Origin: a virus
Strand: one strand, 5' to 3'
Length of the DNA: 64,000 nt
Virus record (IMG/VR): IMGVR_UViG_3300028423_000861
Location: 62,001 to 126,000 of that record
Both the position numbers and the translations under genes were made by a program. Positions 1-7,835 of this stretch are shown one piece after another (the stretch's first letter is position 1; each line of letters starts with the position of its first letter). The notes below the pieces were generated by a model that ran no database searches, was not told the origin of the DNA, and worked only from the letters and a program-made list of their open reading frames with translations.

Positions 1-1
1 C

Positions 2-70
2 GACGGATCAATAGAAACCTACCCAAACAACACCTGTCTTCAAATCAAGATTATTGACGATATCGCTTAA
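2..70 (+). CDS. C-terminal end of a plus-strand gene (partial)
   Basis: An open plus-strand frame enters from the left edge and stops with TAA at 68-70. Its last residues read like real protein (ends KIIDDIA). It converges on, and overlaps by a few bases, the minus-strand gene that stops at 67. Too little is visible to assign a family. Confidence 0.4.
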   Translation, partial: DGSIETYPNNTCLQIKIIDDIA

Positions 71-882
71 CTGCGTTGACCATTTTCAAATGCACGTCGA
101 GTAACATTATACATTGCTCGAATATCTTTTATGTCAAGATCTGGGTGATGCTTTTCACGATAACGATCTAGAGCACCGTATACATCGCTCATTTCCAATT
201 GAGACATAATACGCACCCCTTGACGATGAGCATCCGCTAACTCCAGTGCCTCTTCAACAATTTTGCTGGGTTCACCAACCTCTCCGCGATCAATGTTTGT
301 CAAATGATAACCGGGCTTTCTTTGCTCAGGAAGCATTTCTCTAATCATTTCCCAACACTTATCTGCTGGAATTGGTTGACTGAACGGGCACACTTTTTCT
401 TCGCCATCACGACGAACTACGCCAGCGAAATCTTTGTATGGTGTTTGACGAACAAGATATGTAATGCAATTGTCACGTGCTCTCACAGTGTGTAAAGTAT
501 TAGCATAAATTTGATAGTATGATCCTGCAAGGTGTTCAGTATCAATCAACGGCCAGGTATGACCGCGTTCAGGGGGATGACCCTCTTTTTCATTTCCGGG
601 CTTACAATCTTCCCAAAATTTTTGATACTCACCGTCAGGACCTGGTTGCCATCCCCAAATGGTCTGGTCAAATGTTCCTTGTAAGATATAGCTAATAAAA
701 TCATAACGATGATCGTGTGGTTCTTCAGCTAAAACAGGAAGATCCTTGTGGTAAAAATGAACTCGCGCATTGGTTTTGGTTTTTAGCTGAATAAAGCCTA
801 AACCAAAATATGCAGGCTCTGCTCCAAATGATTTTAAACAGTCAATATCAAGCAGATGTTCCGAATTCTTGTTGAAATCCAT
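67..882 (-). CDS. cupin-like domain fused to MazG-like domain
   Basis: About 271 residues. The N-terminal half has a cupin-type segment (EPHDHRYDFISYILQG near residues 55-70) with the His-x-His pattern of small beta-barrel proteins. The C-terminal third carries EPSKIVEEALELADAHRQG, the helical acidic motif of MazG-like nucleotide pyrophosphohydrolases, which remove non-canonical NTPs or ppGpp-related nucleotides. ATG at 882 is preferred because AAGGA lies 7 nt upstream; a TTG directly before it is less likely. The start overlaps the end of the MTHFR-like gene, suggesting translational coupling. A cupin-MazG fusion is unusual; MazG-like function is inferred from the motif only. Confidence 0.75.
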   Translation of the reverse strand: MDFNKNSEHLLDIDCLKSFGAEPAYFGLGFIQLKTKTNARVHFYHKDLPVLAEEPHDHRYDFISYILQGTFDQTIWGWQPGPDGEYQKFWEDCKPGNEKEGHPPERGHTWPLIDTEHLAGSYYQIYANTLHTVRARDNCITYLVRQTPYKDFAGVVRRDGEEKVCPFSQPIPADKCWEMIREMLPEQRKPGYHLTNIDRGEVGEPSKIVEEALELADAHRQGVRIMSQLEMSDVYGALDRYREKHHPDLDIKDIRAMYNVTRRAFENGQRS

Positions 883-1588
883 CAATAGTCCTTTCTAGAT
901 TTCCAAAATTAAAGAAATGAACTCGTTCGCGTTCTGATCCATAATCCGTATCACGCCAGAAACGGTTAACGTCGATTCTTCCGTTGTGAATATAATTTAT
1001 ACCAGATTTGTTTATCCACAATCCTTTAAGAGAAGTTGTAACACCACACAATTTCATGTATTTCCACAATCCCTTGGCAGTTGTTTGTGTGGGTAAACAT
1101 GGAATAATAAAATTTCTCCACCAACGCATCCTTTCTGGATTGAGGCAAAGCTGATTCATACCGTAAGATATATCCCCAACTCTCAAATAGGTTATCGATT
1201 TAAGACGTTTTGTTTCGTCGAGATTGGGGTCTACACCAATATAAAATTTCCAGTTCAAAGCTAAATTTTCCTGGAGATCATAATATACATCTAGTTTGTC
1301 ACGATATATCCAATTATCACCAGCACCTCCGATAAGAAGAGCCTGTTGAGATTCATTGTTGAGGTCTTGAATGCCTTCTATCAATTCTGAAACAGAATGT
1401 AGATTACGAGCAGCAATATGCGGAAAAGCAATACGGCGTCCAGCAACATCATTGATGCGCTTGACGCCGTCTACAGTAGCAGCAAAGCTATCATTCGGGA
1501 GATGTGTTACACTAACAGCATCTACCTTATCGAGAACTTGTTGGGATACTCTACTACGGGGGGTTGCTTCAAAACTAATTTTTACCAT
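848..1588 (-). CDS. methylenetetrahydrofolate reductase-like protein
   Basis: 246 residues. The pattern FPHIAARNL..SELIEGIQ, then LLIGGAGD, then IPCLPTQTTAKGLWKYMKLCGV near residues 165-185 resembles the folate and FAD-binding barrel of MetF-type reductases (5,10-methylene-THF to 5-methyl-THF). It is shorter than the usual 280-300 residues. It could support methionine and AdoMet supply, which fits the AdoMet decarboxylase gene elsewhere in the window. The TGA stop overlaps the start of the following cupin/MazG gene, so UGA is used as an ordinary stop in this genome. Confidence 0.55.
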   Translation of the reverse strand: MVKISFEATPRSRVSQQVLDKVDAVSVTHLPNDSFAATVDGVKRINDVAGRRIAFPHIAARNLHSVSELIEGIQDLNNESQQALLIGGAGDNWIYRDKLDVYYDLQENLALNWKFYIGVDPNLDETKRLKSITYLRVGDISYGMNQLCLNPERMRWWRNFIIPCLPTQTTAKGLWKYMKLCGVTTSLKGLWINKSGINYIHNGRIDVNRFWRDTDYGSERERVHFFNFGNLERTIDGFQQEFGTSA

Positions 1589-1595
1589 ACTCTAT

Positions 1596-1724
1596 TTATT
1601 TTTCATTAGGACGATTCTTTTCCTGTGACTCACGAAATTGGCGTTTACCTTCTGCAAGCATCCATGCAAAAAAAGGACACATAGCCAGAAAAACGCAAAG
1701 TGCAAGAAGGGCTCCGGGCTCCAT
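1596..1724 (-). CDS. small single-pass membrane protein
   Basis: 42 residues: hydrophobic N-terminal helix (ALLALCVFLAMCPFFAWML) followed by a basic and polar tail. The ATG follows a GGAGG Shine-Dalgarno at a good distance. No family recognised; the form resembles small phage membrane peptides. Confidence 0.6.
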   Translation of the reverse strand: MEPGALLALCVFLAMCPFFAWMLAEGKRQFRESQEKNRPNEK

Positions 1725-1746
1725 TTTTTCCTCCTGTATTGATTTA

Positions 1747-1804
1747 GGCGGGTGTGGGGATTCGAACCCCGTCTATAGCCGACCTTTCGTCACGGCTCAC
1801 CCGT
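1747..1804 (-). ncRNA. miniature tRNA-like element
   Basis: Minus-strand RNA with an acceptor-type helix (CGGGUG at 1798-1803 with CACCCG at 1749-1754), a canonical T-arm (GGGG-UUCGAAU-CCCC) and only one further stem (AGCCG...CGGCU). There is no room for separate D and anticodon arms, so it is about 58 nt. It starts just beyond the stop codon of the upstream gene. It may be a decayed tRNA or a tRNA mimic. Confidence 0.4.
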
Positions 1805-1808
1805 CATG

Positions 1809-2027
1809 TCATGCTCTTTCGTAATTGGTAGCCCCGCCACGCGAGCGGCGATCTTGACCACGTTCAAGATAATATGGGTCCTTGTTGAGTGCAATGCAAA
1901 CTTTTGCGGCTTTTTCTTTTCCGCGAATAGTTGTATAAAGCATACCACCAACGAGGATATCCCACAAATCAGTGGTATCGCGATTGGCCGATCGACAATT
2001 TACCATTTGAAAGTCTTGATGTTTCAT
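1809..2027 (-). CDS. hypothetical protein, 72 aa
   Basis: Small basic protein starting MKHQDFQMVN, in line with the preceding esterase operon. The C-terminal half is rich in Arg and Gly. No family recognised. Confidence 0.55.
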   Translation of the reverse strand: MKHQDFQMVNCRSANRDTTDLWDILVGGMLYTTIRGKEKAAKVCIALNKDPYYLERGQDRRSRGGATNYERA

Positions 2028-2036
2028 ATTGTTCCT

Positions 2037-2576
2037 TTATTTTTTTAGGAAATTTTGTATGAGCGGCACAGCTTTTTCAATATGATCAAAGCAGTGGCTG
2101 CCGCCAGTAAACTTGTGAAACTCGTAACTGTCCTCAACTATGCTCTCGGTTTTATGAGCGCTTACGATATCGTCACCCATTTCAGATATAACGATACCAT
2201 TCCCTTCCATGCTCATGTCAGGATATTTTTCGACAATATTATCACTAAGATAGTGATCTCGTCCTTCACGATCGGTAAAACTACCTAACCAACGCTCTAA
2301 TGTTTTACTTGGTTGAGTGATAGGATTAAATGCAACGAAAGGAATATCGTATTTTTCACTCACAAAGGCAGCAATGTAACCGCCCATACTCGTTCCGATA
2401 ATTAGATCAATTTCGTGTTCTTCAACACTCCAGGATACAGTTTTAAAAACATTTTCGTATCCTTTACAAAACTCTACGTCGACACCGTAAACCTTGCCCA
2501 ACTGTTCTAGTTGTTTGACTTTTTCATGTTCGGGGTCGAATCGACTCCCGAATCCATGGACATATAGTATCTTCAT
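2037..2576 (-). CDS. YqiA/UPF0227-like alpha/beta hydrolase (esterase)
   Basis: 179 residues. It begins MKILYVHGFGS, the first strand and oxyanion loop of YqiA-type esterases, and has the nucleophile elbow GTSMGGYIA near residue 63 and a late His (GGSHCFDH). Ser-Asp-His hydrolase chemistry on small esters is expected, in the cytoplasm. Its ATG overlaps the TAA of the upstream gene (TAATG), so the two are co-translated. Confidence 0.75.
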   Translation of the reverse strand: MKILYVHGFGSRFDPEHEKVKQLEQLGKVYGVDVEFCKGYENVFKTVSWSVEEHEIDLIIGTSMGGYIAAFVSEKYDIPFVAFNPITQPSKTLERWLGSFTDREGRDHYLSDNIVEKYPDMSMEGNGIVISEMGDDIVSAHKTESIVEDSYEFHKFTGGSHCFDHIEKAVPLIQNFLKK

Positions 2577-2845
2577 TATTCGTTCCGTATAATGATCTCA
2601 CTACCGTCTTTGAAGCTCATCCAGGCTCCAATGTAGTAATCACATCCTCCGTCAACTTTTTCGAAGGCACCATATTCGTCTTCAAGTGCTTCATACGCAA
2701 CTACCGGAATAGACGTATCATAACGTTTAGCGTTATCGGGATCAAATTCCACATACATTGCAAGATCAGCAATGGAAACTGTGTTGTCATTTTCTGTTTT
2801 GGAAACTTTTACTTGAGCATTTCCCAATTCGGCAATTTTTATCAT
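2576..2845 (-). CDS. hypothetical protein, 89 aa
   Basis: Acidic 89-residue protein (MIKIAELGNAQVKVSK...). First gene after a strong sigma70-type promoter at 2871-2899, so probably early-expressed. It is translationally coupled to the esterase gene. No family recognised. Confidence 0.65.
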   Translation of the reverse strand: MIKIAELGNAQVKVSKTENDNTVSIADLAMYVEFDPDNAKRYDTSIPVVAYEALEDEYGAFEKVDGGCDYYIGAWMSFKDGSEIIIRNE

Positions 2846-2870
2846 GTCACTCTCCTTTGCTTACATTATC

Positions 2871-2899
2871 AATATAAGCAAAAACGATTGGATTGTCAA
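2871..2899 (-). promoter_or_regulatory. sigma70-type early promoter
   Basis: TTGACA (2894-2899) and TATATT (2871-2876) with 17 bp between them, followed by the segment TGATAATGTAAGCAAAGGAG that recurs behind several other promoters of this window. It reads toward the gene starting at 2845. Confidence 0.85.
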
Positions 2900-3549
2900 T
2901 CATCTTTTGGGCGCCGATGACCGATCTTTTTAGCCCAATCACGCATACGCTTGAACAAACGGGTAACTTGTGTTTCAGTATCGCTGCCTTCACTATTGTC
3001 AATTACATACATGTCATTGCCGAAATAATGTTGAAACTTGCCGATATTGTCTTGAACTGCATTCCACATCTTTTCAACTTCTTCGTCTGGAAGCTGACGG
3101 TTGCGCATCCTGTTTCTTTTCAATGCAGTTTCTAGATTGGTGTTGACAAAGATCATCGCGGTATCGTATCCCAACTCTTCTAGCTTTTCGGCTTGACGAG
3201 AGATCTTATCATAATCTTTACCAGTGCCATCGATTACAAGACCCAACGCACCTTTGAGATAATTCTGCATTTGCTTGTTAGTTATAGATTTGGCGTGGAC
3301 ACGTATTTCCTGTCCACGCCTGCTATAAATGTCATCTGGAGTAGTGGTTAACCCAGCGTCTTTTAAATATTTTTCAAATGCTGCATCGTTATTGACAACT
3401 TTAAATCCAAGAGATCTCAATGCCGAACGATCTACAATGTAGCTTTTTCCACTTCCAGGACCGCCTGCGAGGAAAACAGCTTTATATATGGAAGGATCGT
3501 TCGGTCCTTCCTCGAGAGTATTTTCCAGGATAATATCTTCTATCAACAT
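2896..3549 (-). CDS. P-loop kinase, zeta-toxin/PNK-like fold
   Basis: 217 residues. The Walker A sequence FLAGGPGSGKS lies near residues 27-37, followed by LVIDGTGKDYDKI and a lid with paired arginines (KRNRMRNRQLP). This is the layout of zeta-toxin or polynucleotide-kinase-type small-molecule kinases. The substrate cannot be told from sequence; a nucleotide, RNA end or sugar nucleotide are possible. It precedes tRNA-Leu(UAG) on the same strand order. Confidence 0.7.
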   Translation of the reverse strand: MLIEDIILENTLEEGPNDPSIYKAVFLAGGPGSGKSYIVDRSALRSLGFKVVNNDAAFEKYLKDAGLTTTPDDIYSRRGQEIRVHAKSITNKQMQNYLKGALGLVIDGTGKDYDKISRQAEKLEELGYDTAMIFVNTNLETALKRNRMRNRQLPDEEVEKMWNAVQDNIGKFQHYFGNDMYVIDNSEGSDTETQVTRLFKRMRDWAKKIGHRRPKDD

Positions 3550-3568
3550 ACATTTATTTATTTAGATT

Positions 3569-3653
3569 TGGTAGGGATGGAGGGACTTGAACCCCCACGC
3601 CTTGCGGCATCAGAACCTAAATCTGACGTGTCTGCCTATTCCACCACATCCCC
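3569..3653 (-). tRNA. tRNA-Leu(UAG)
   Basis: Complete class II cloverleaf with long variable arm. Acceptor GGGGAUG/CAUCCCU, anticodon loop UUUAGGU, T-loop UUCAAGU, 3' CCA encoded. Separated from the main tRNA cluster by 13 kb. Confidence 0.95.
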
Positions 3654-3658
3654 ACATG

Positions 3659-3997
3659 TCAATTTTTATCTTTAGGGTGATCAACATGCCTAAGTTTTTT
3701 ACGTGTATTGCGAGCTGCCTTGTTCATCGCTTCTTGTTGTTTTCTTGCATGACGAAACACAATGCATGTAATAAAAATACCACCAACAATCAAGAAATGA
3801 ATCACAACCCCAGCACCAAAAGCAAAAAAACTTCCTGTAATCCAACCAAAAATTATTGCCCACATGATGCCTAGCATTTGAAACGCTGTGTGTGACTCGT
3901 GAAATCCTAGATGACGTAGAGGTGATTTTTCTACTGCCAAAAACGTTTCTAGACATTCACCTATCCAGATAAAAAACTTTTTAAAAGGCTTACGCAC
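3659..3997 (-). CDS. membrane protein, 112 aa
   Basis: GTG start preceded by AGGAAA. It has an amphipathic N-terminus (MRKPFKKFFIWIGECLETF), two hydrophobic helices around residues 43-85 and a basic tail. A TATAAATA late-promoter box lies at 4020-4027. Function unknown. Confidence 0.65.
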   Translation of the reverse strand: MRKPFKKFFIWIGECLETFLAVEKSPLRHLGFHESHTAFQMLGIMWAIIFGWITGSFFAFGAGVVIHFLIVGGIFITCIVFRHARKQQEAMNKAARNTRKKLRHVDHPKDKN

Positions 3998-4296
3998 AAC
4001 ATGTTTCCTGGTAGTCGTTTATTTATATGATAGAACATTCTCGGTTATTGCTAAGAGGCGAGGTGAAACGCTCTTTTATCGGCTTTGCCAGCAATTCTGG
4101 CCTGCACACATTACCCCCTCTACAGTTTGGATATGAAAGGTATGAGCTTTCATAAGTAATATGTGCTTTCTGACGGCCCCGTTAAGAAGGTCCTCATCTC
4201 CTTCATAGAAGTTCTATCTCCAAATGCCTGGGTTGATCATTCCCTGTGCACTTGATATTTCATCAATATAACAAATTTGTATATAATATCAAGACT
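3998..4296 (-). other. 300-bp interval without a clear gene
   Basis: No ORF above 26 codons. The minus strand contains two tiny ATG frames joined by an ATGA overlap (about 18 and 25 codons, the first after GGAGATAG) and a hairpin-rich stretch near 4050-4080. It could hold a small RNA or leader; evidence is weak. The late promoter of the next gene is at 4020-4027. Confidence 0.3.
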
Positions 4297-4527
4297 TTAC
4301 ATGTATTGAGCTAGCATGAGTTTCGCAATAAGCAACTCATGATCGTCAAGATCAGCAACTTGATCATCAATATGTTGCAAATGCATGAGCTCAATGAGTG
4401 TATCAATTTGTTGGCGCCTGAATAGTGGTAATTGACTACGGAATTCTTCCAGTTCGGTTCTTGTATCAAATGACCAGATCATGTCGAGCATCTCGACTTG
4501 TTCAAGAGTCAGGTTTGATATTTCCAT
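4297..4527 (-). CDS. hypothetical helical protein, 76 aa
   Basis: Acidic, Leu-rich helical protein (MEISNLTLEQVEMLDMIWSFD). ATG at 4527 is preferred over an upstream TTG. It overlaps the 3' end of the next gene, indicating an operon of short genes. No family recognised. Confidence 0.6.
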   Translation of the reverse strand: MEISNLTLEQVEMLDMIWSFDTRTELEEFRSQLPLFRRQQIDTLIELMHLQHIDDQVADLDDHELLIAKLMLAQYM

Positions 4528-4858
4528 TTTCAAGATCCTCGATTGCTTGGTTAACGGCAGTAGTAAAGTTTAACGCAGCTTGACGGCGTAAAAGCAGACT
4601 ATGGTGGCGAACGCTGTTGCCGCCCCAAATAACACGCCAGGCATCTGCAAGACGCTGGTGAAACTTCCTCCAACCTTGTAGGTCTGTTTGAACATAGAAT
4701 GTTACTTCAACATCATCAATATCAGGATCTTGAGATACCTCAATCCACGCCGTGATAGAATGATCTGGATCTGAACATTCACAATCTACATTGTAAACCA
4801 TAGCATCGTGCCATGAATTACTTCTTGAAATCCCAAGTGCAGGTTTTTCAGCTTTCAT
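4502..4858 (-). CDS. hypothetical protein, 118 aa
   Basis: Mixed alpha/beta protein with a CEC motif near residue 26 and several Trp residues. Short spacing to its neighbours shows operon structure. A similar plan (beta sheet then helix) occurs in many unassigned T4-like phage proteins; no function assigned. Confidence 0.6.
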   Translation of the reverse strand: MKAEKPALGISRSNSWHDAMVYNVDCECSDPDHSITAWIEVSQDPDIDDVEVTFYVQTDLQGWRKFHQRLADAWRVIWGGNSVRHHSLLLRRQAALNFTTAVNQAIEDLENGNIKPDS

Positions 4859-4867
4859 ATTTTTTCC

Positions 4868-5119
4868 TTATGCAATAATCATGCTCATTAACAGCAAAAC
4901 AACACCAGTTACACCAAAAACAGGATTGGTTTGCGCGACTTTGGTAAAAAATTCAATAAGGTTTGGCGGCGCGTTTGTAATAAAGTTTTCAACTAGTTGA
5001 TCACTGTCAACATCGCTTTCTCGCCAATTGGGCGTAAACTTTACGATCTGCCAAAACATCCACATCCAATTGAGGACCCAAATTAAAACCAATCCTGTAC
5101 CAAATTCAAAAAACATCAT
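4868..5119 (-). CDS. two-helix membrane protein, 83 aa
   Basis: Hydrophobic N-terminal helix (GTGLVLIWVLNWMWMFWQIV) and C-terminal helix (VFGVTGVVLLLMSMIIA) around a polar loop. The start ATG overlaps the TGA of the upstream gene. With the transglycosylase two genes upstream it might belong to a lysis module (holin-like), but that is inference. Confidence 0.6.
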   Translation of the reverse strand: MMFFEFGTGLVLIWVLNWMWMFWQIVKFTPNWRESDVDSDQLVENFITNAPPNLIEFFTKVAQTNPVFGVTGVVLLLMSMIIA

Positions 5120-5403
5120 TGTGACATACTCCCAATGTTTTTTCCAAGTTCTTGCATTTCACGAGCATGTTGACGATTAATCTCACGAATATTTTCTCGT
5201 TGTTCTTCTGTCAAATCTTCCCAATCAGGACCTTCTCGTTGATAGAATTCTAAAGAAAGATAATATTCTTTTTTATGCCCGTCTTCTACAGCACAATTAA
5301 CGAACCTGATCTTGTCTTGTTCGGAAAGGCCCATATACCCTTCTTTCTCGAGTAATTTTTGCCATTCTTGTGATTTATAGAACGGTGTGAAAAATTTATT
5401 CAT
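5116..5403 (-). CDS. hypothetical charged protein, 95 aa
   Basis: Helical, highly charged protein ending MQELGKNIGSMSQ. ATG at 5403 is chosen because GGAGA precedes it and it overlaps the stop of the transglycosylase gene (ATGA). No family recognised. Confidence 0.6.
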   Translation of the reverse strand: MNKFFTPFYKSQEWQKLLEKEGYMGLSEQDKIRFVNCAVEDGHKKEYYLSLEFYQREGPDWEDLTEEQRENIREINRQHAREMQELGKNIGSMSQ

Positions 5404-5930
5404 GAATCTCTCCATGCAGATTTGTCTTGATAGTAACTGTTAATCGAACCAATCGTAATATTACCATCAGGACCGCGCCAGCCCGGATTCGCTCTCCACG
5501 CCCGAGAGCCTTTATGATAAACGATGAGCTCGTCTGTAATTGGTCGTCCGTTAGTCTTGAGTCGGAAAAATTTACCTGGCGCAGCTTGCATGAAACCCAG
5601 CGCAACCGAACCATCATATTTCCAAGCCTTAAGGTATTTGTGATATACATCCAATTGCTCTTCTGGTTTCATGTTGAGAACAAGCTCAGTATCAAGATTC
5701 ATACCATACACTCGATTGAGCCATTCAAGCGTAGATGGAATTAATTGAAATGCACCTGCCGCTCGTGATCCACGATTGTAGGAAGCAAAATTCCATTTAG
5801 GAACCGTCTCGCCATAAATGACGTCATAAAAATCACCGGGATTGATACCGTATTTCCTGGACATATACTCGAGTAATGATGTCCATCTTTTATTTCGTGC
5901 GAGGTCTTCTGGCGTTTGAATATTTGTCAT
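5400..5930 (-). CDS. lytic transglycosylase / lysozyme-like protein
   Basis: 176 residues with a soluble lytic transglycosylase-type pattern: YMSRKYGINPGDFYDVIYGE (catalytic Glu around residue 40), then SRAAGAFQLIPSTLEWLNRVYG and ALGFMQAAPGKF. It would cleave the glycan strands of peptidoglycan during entry or lysis. No signal peptide is visible, so export would need a holin or virion location. It lies next to a two-helix membrane protein. Confidence 0.75.
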   Translation of the reverse strand: MTNIQTPEDLARNKRWTSLLEYMSRKYGINPGDFYDVIYGETVPKWNFASYNRGSRAAGAFQLIPSTLEWLNRVYGMNLDTELVLNMKPEEQLDVYHKYLKAWKYDGSVALGFMQAAPGKFFRLKTNGRPITDELIVYHKGSRAWRANPGWRGPDGNITIGSINSYYQDKSAWRDS

Positions 5931-5937
5931 CTTTTTA

Positions 5938-7125
5938 TTAAACCATTTTGAGAAGCTCTTGTTTCGTGAGCTTGAATCCCGAAGTTTCCCACTCCGCCCT
6001 CAGTTGTGCCAGCTTGCGGCCCATCTCAGGACCAGGCGAATGTCCAGCAGAGATAAGATCGCTTCCGCTAAGAGGAAATTCAGGAGGTGACCAGGCCTTG
6101 AGTGCAGGAATTCGGTTCCCTTGACCAACACTGTTTAGCAATGCAAAGACATTTTCTGACTTGATTTTTGGGTCGGCAAGCATACGCTTGATGTCTTCGT
6201 CAGTGAGATCTTGATCACGATTATCGATAATAAATTTGGCGCGATTAAAGACCTCGTTGGAGAATTTCCATTTATTGCGGAGAGTCTGGAGTCCAGCGGT
6301 GTTATTTAGTGCCGCAGCAAGAGCGGCTACTGGATCGTCACCAGTGACCTGCCGCACCATACCAACACGATTATTCGGCATATCAATAGCTTCTAGAACA
6401 TCTGTTTGATCCATGCGCTTGAGAACTTCTGCACGGCTGTTAGGACGGCTGAGAATCTTTTCCATTTCCATCCAAACACGTTCTCCGCTTATATTAGCAA
6501 GTCCTTGGGCATTGCGGGCAACTGCATCCATGGTTTCTTGATCCCATGAAGGACCGTTCAAACGTCCCTGGAAACGAAAGAACCGGAGAATGCGCAAGTA
6601 ATCTTCTTGCATACGTTCATCAGGATTGCCTACAAAACGTGCAACGCCGTTTTCAAGATCTTCAACACCGTCAAAGTAATCATGCAACGTGCCATCCATT
6701 TCCATGCTCATTGCATTAAAAGTCAAATCACGACGTTCAGCATCTTTGCGCCAGTCATTTGTAAACTCTACATCGGCATGACGGCCATCGGTTTCAGAAT
6801 CGATTCTCAACGTTGTAATTTCAATAGGCTCGCCATCCAATATTGCCGTGATAGTCCCATGGTCGAGACCAGTCGGCTCGTGGCGTATTCCTGCCCGATC
6901 TAATATTTCCATCATTTGTTCAGGACGAGCGTCAGTTGCCATGTCAATGTCCTTGGGATCTTTGCCAAGAACAAGATCACGCACAGCACCACCCACAATA
7001 CGAACCTCAAAGCCAGCGGCACGGGCAGCTCGATCCAACGTTCGCACTGCCGGAGTAAGAAGATGATCAAAACGATCATGTTCAAGCTTCATTGTAGCTT
7101 CATTAAGGATATTATGTAGGCGCAT
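5938..7125 (-). CDS. cca: CCA tRNA nucleotidyltransferase
   Basis: About 395 residues. The nucleotidyltransferase head has VRIVGGAVRDLVLGKDPKDIDMATDA (metal-binding D-x-D), then GTITAILDGEPIEITTLR, then RRDLTFNAM and the RILRFFRFQGRL motif of the poly(A) polymerase/CCA-adding family. It would repair or add tRNA 3' CCA ends. Most phage tRNAs here encode CCA, so a repair role or maturation of CCA-less tRNAs such as 33063-33143 is plausible. ATG at 7125 follows GGGAG at 7 nt. Confidence 0.95.
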   Translation of the reverse strand: MRLHNILNEATMKLEHDRFDHLLTPAVRTLDRAARAAGFEVRIVGGAVRDLVLGKDPKDIDMATDARPEQMMEILDRAGIRHEPTGLDHGTITAILDGEPIEITTLRIDSETDGRHADVEFTNDWRKDAERRDLTFNAMSMEMDGTLHDYFDGVEDLENGVARFVGNPDERMQEDYLRILRFFRFQGRLNGPSWDQETMDAVARNAQGLANISGERVWMEMEKILSRPNSRAEVLKRMDQTDVLEAIDMPNNRVGMVRQVTGDDPVAALAAALNNTAGLQTLRNKWKFSNEVFNRAKFIIDNRDQDLTDEDIKRMLADPKIKSENVFALLNSVGQGNRIPALKAWSPPEFPLSGSDLISAGHSPGPEMGRKLAQLRAEWETSGFKLTKQELLKMV

Positions 7126-7148
7126 GTGTTCTCCCTTTCTCAACCTTT

Positions 7149-7177
7149 ATTATGGCCAAGAAACTTCGGTATGTCAA
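7149..7177 (-). promoter_or_regulatory. sigma70-type early promoter
   Basis: TTGACA (7172-7177), 17 bp, CATAAT (7149-7154), just upstream of the CCA-adding enzyme gene. Confidence 0.7.
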
Positions 7178-7180
7178 ACA

Positions 7181-7579
7181 CTATTTACCAAAGGGAAAGA
7201 ACTTTGGTTCAACTTCTACATCAAAAGGATCGACCGCTTGCCAATTACGGCTATCTTTGATTAGATCATTACTATCAACAGGCTTTGCTCCTGCAGAACG
7301 ATCAATACTCACAGTGATATGATAAAAACTACCATCGTCTCGCTGTGTCGTGCCATTAACCTTTACGATAGCTGCTTGAACACGGTCATTACTAGCTACC
7401 GCAGTTACACGAACAGAGTGTGTCTCGGGCGGGAGACTCTCGTAAACCCCAAATTCGTTAGTGACATGATGTGCAATAACATCCGGGTGCACAGGATCTA
7501 TATGAGCAAGTAGATGCTCCCGACCACGGGGCGTAAGGAGGTATCCATTATACCCTTTACGGAGTTTCTTTTCATCCAT
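7181..7579 (-). CDS. hypothetical protein, 132 aa
   Basis: Beta-rich protein (SVRVTAVASNDRVQAAIVKVNGT) with an N-terminal basic segment (KKLRKGYNGYLLTPRGREHLL). Overlaps the downstream end of the membrane protein gene by 8 nt. The middle resembles phage proteins that bind small ligands, but no family is recognised. Confidence 0.6.
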   Translation of the reverse strand: MDEKKLRKGYNGYLLTPRGREHLLAHIDPVHPDVIAHHVTNEFGVYESLPPETHSVRVTAVASNDRVQAAIVKVNGTTQRDDGSFYHITVSIDRSAGAKPVDSNDLIKDSRNWQAVDPFDVEVEPKFFPFGK

Positions 7580-7835
7580 GCAGATCTTCCTCCTTGACGC
7601 CTAATTGATCCAACACCTTACCGCGATAGTAAAGATGCACAAGTAATACTGGTATTCCAGGAATAGCAGTATAATCAACCCACCATGTCCAATATCCATA
7701 TACCAAATAGGAAACCGGCAAAGATAGCGCAGTGACCAATAAAAGGACCAGAAATATTAAAAAACTGGCCACAAACCATTTCTTGTCGTTTTTATTGACT
7801 CGTGACCAGTCTAGCTCATTCCTCTTCAAAGACAA
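7572..7835 (-). CDS. membrane protein, 87 aa
   Basis: Two transmembrane helices (WFVASFLIFLVLLLVTALSLPVSYLVYG and a following Trp-rich segment) with a charged C-terminus. Overlaps both neighbours, so part of the HD-hydrolase operon. Confidence 0.6.
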   Translation of the reverse strand: MSLKRNELDWSRVNKNDKKWFVASFLIFLVLLLVTALSLPVSYLVYGYWTWWVDYTAIPGIPVLLVHLYYRGKVLDQLGVKEEDLHG

